Assembly: GCA_964392115.1 (NCBI GenBank)
Contig: CAYMOU010000008.1
Coordinates: 1-41,799 of the forward strand
Source: CAYXWM01 sp964392115
GTDB taxonomy: Bacteria; Bacillota; Clostridia; Lachnospirales; WRBF01
Length of the DNA stretch: 41,799 bases
Direction: 5' to 3'
The stretch's first letter is position 1; every line of letters starts with the position of its first letter. Shown here in pieces: positions 41,348 through 41,799 of this stretch. The notes under the pieces were generated by a model. It did no database searches. It worked only from the letters and a program-made list of their open reading frames with translations, and was not told where the DNA came from. A program made the position numbers and the translations under genes.

Positions 41348-41799
41348 TTATTGAGGTTGATTTTCTTGAGTACTGTTTTGCTGCTGATTTTCCGGGCTGA
41401 CCGTAGGGTTGCCCTGTTGAATGTTCTGTTCATAATTTTCTTGAGTTTCGTCAAATATATTCGGATTATTTGAAATCTCCAAAGGAATTTCCATGTCTAT
41501 ACGTTCGTTGGTGGTGATTAAGGCATTAACCTTTAAACCGTCCGCATATTCTTCAAACTCGATTTCTTTATTTAGTATATCCGTGGCAAAGTCAAATTCT
41601 CTTAATATTCTGCCGGTAAGCATTTTGTCCGCCAGTTCTTTTGCCTGTTCTGTGCTGTGGTATTTTTCTATGTTGTTAAATTCTCTGTACAGGGTGGTAT
41701 TTATAATAAAGGGTAATGGATAGTCTTCCGATAATTTGATTTGGTCATGCTTTGTAATTTTATCATAATTCATATATGGAACGCCAGTACCAAAAAAAT
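41348..41799 (-). CDS. yqfD: Sporulation protein YqfD, C-terminal part (cut by window edge)
   Basis: The reading frame is open to the right edge of the window, so only the C-terminal ~150 residues are seen. An internal ATG at 41773 is not believed to be the start. The visible part includes FFGTGVPYMNYDKI, LPFIINTTLYREFNNIEKY and a mixed helix/strand ending in EEYADGLKVNALITTNERIDM. It resembles the C-terminal domain of YqfD/SpoIV-type membrane proteins. Its place directly before phoH-pgpH-ybeY is the usual position of yqfD in spore-formers, which is the stronger evidence. After residue ~105 there is a Gln/Asn-rich tail (ENYEQNIQQGN ... QENQPQ), which I do not recall from B. subtilis YqfD. Confidence 0.75.
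   Translation of the reverse strand, partial: FFGTGVPYMNYDKITKHDQIKLSEDYPLPFIINTTLYREFNNIEKYHSTEQAKELADKMLTGRILREFDFATDILNKEIEFEEYADGLKVNALITTNERIDMEIPLEISNNPNIFDETQENYEQNIQQGNPTVSPENQQQNSTQENQPQ

Overview
The window looks like a chromosomal segment of an anaerobic, probably spore-forming clostridial Firmicute (Oscillospiraceae/Ruminococcaceae-like). The clues are AddB, a YqfD-PhoH-PgpH-YbeY block in the order typical of Firmicutes, a YesM/YesN-type two-component system, an oxygen-sensitive glycyl radical enzyme, AT-rich spacers and strong GGAGG ribosome sites. No rRNA, tRNA, CRISPR array, phage gene or intact transposase was recognised.

Left part (1-9.7 kb, + strand): a Gly/Cys-rich small protein, an exported copper-amine-oxidase-N/beta-propeller protein, AddB (no AddA beside it), a cardiolipin synthase, and a Gln-rich protein with a ferritin-like C-terminus. 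A bidirectional terminator separates these from the next block.

Central part (9.7-21.5 kb, - strand): a coherent catabolic locus. In transcription order it encodes a cache-domain histidine kinase, an AraC-type response regulator, a YtfQ-like sugar-binding lipoprotein, a double ATPase, two different permeases (YtfT- and YjfF-like), a glycyl-radical activating enzyme and a glycyl radical enzyme with the unusual active-site sequence Gly-Cys-Asn-Asp. The simplest model is sensing and ABC import of an unphosphorylated sugar or polyol, possibly in furanose form, followed by radical cleavage or dehydration. The substrate is not known and this is the best candidate here for an undescribed pathway.

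Right-centre (22-30.5 kb): D-Ala-D-Ala ligase on the - strand; then, on the + strand, a tandem-MarR regulator, an RND adaptor lipoprotein with its RND pump, and a C39-like peptidase. Right part (30.7-41.8 kb): a PAS/GGDEF/GAF/PAS signalling protein (-), a repeat-rich lipoprotein (+), and a - strand housekeeping run yqfD (cut by the window edge), phoH, pgpH, ybeY, followed by a DUF3048 (YerB-like) protein.

Two families of dispersed non-coding repeats run through the window. The first is a MITE-like ~100-bp near-palindrome (4 copies), two of which begin on the last base of a stop codon. The second is a ~65-bp hairpin element (7 copies plus a core-only relative). It always lies between genes transcribed in the same direction and always has the same orientation relative to transcription, and its stem changes while pairing is kept.
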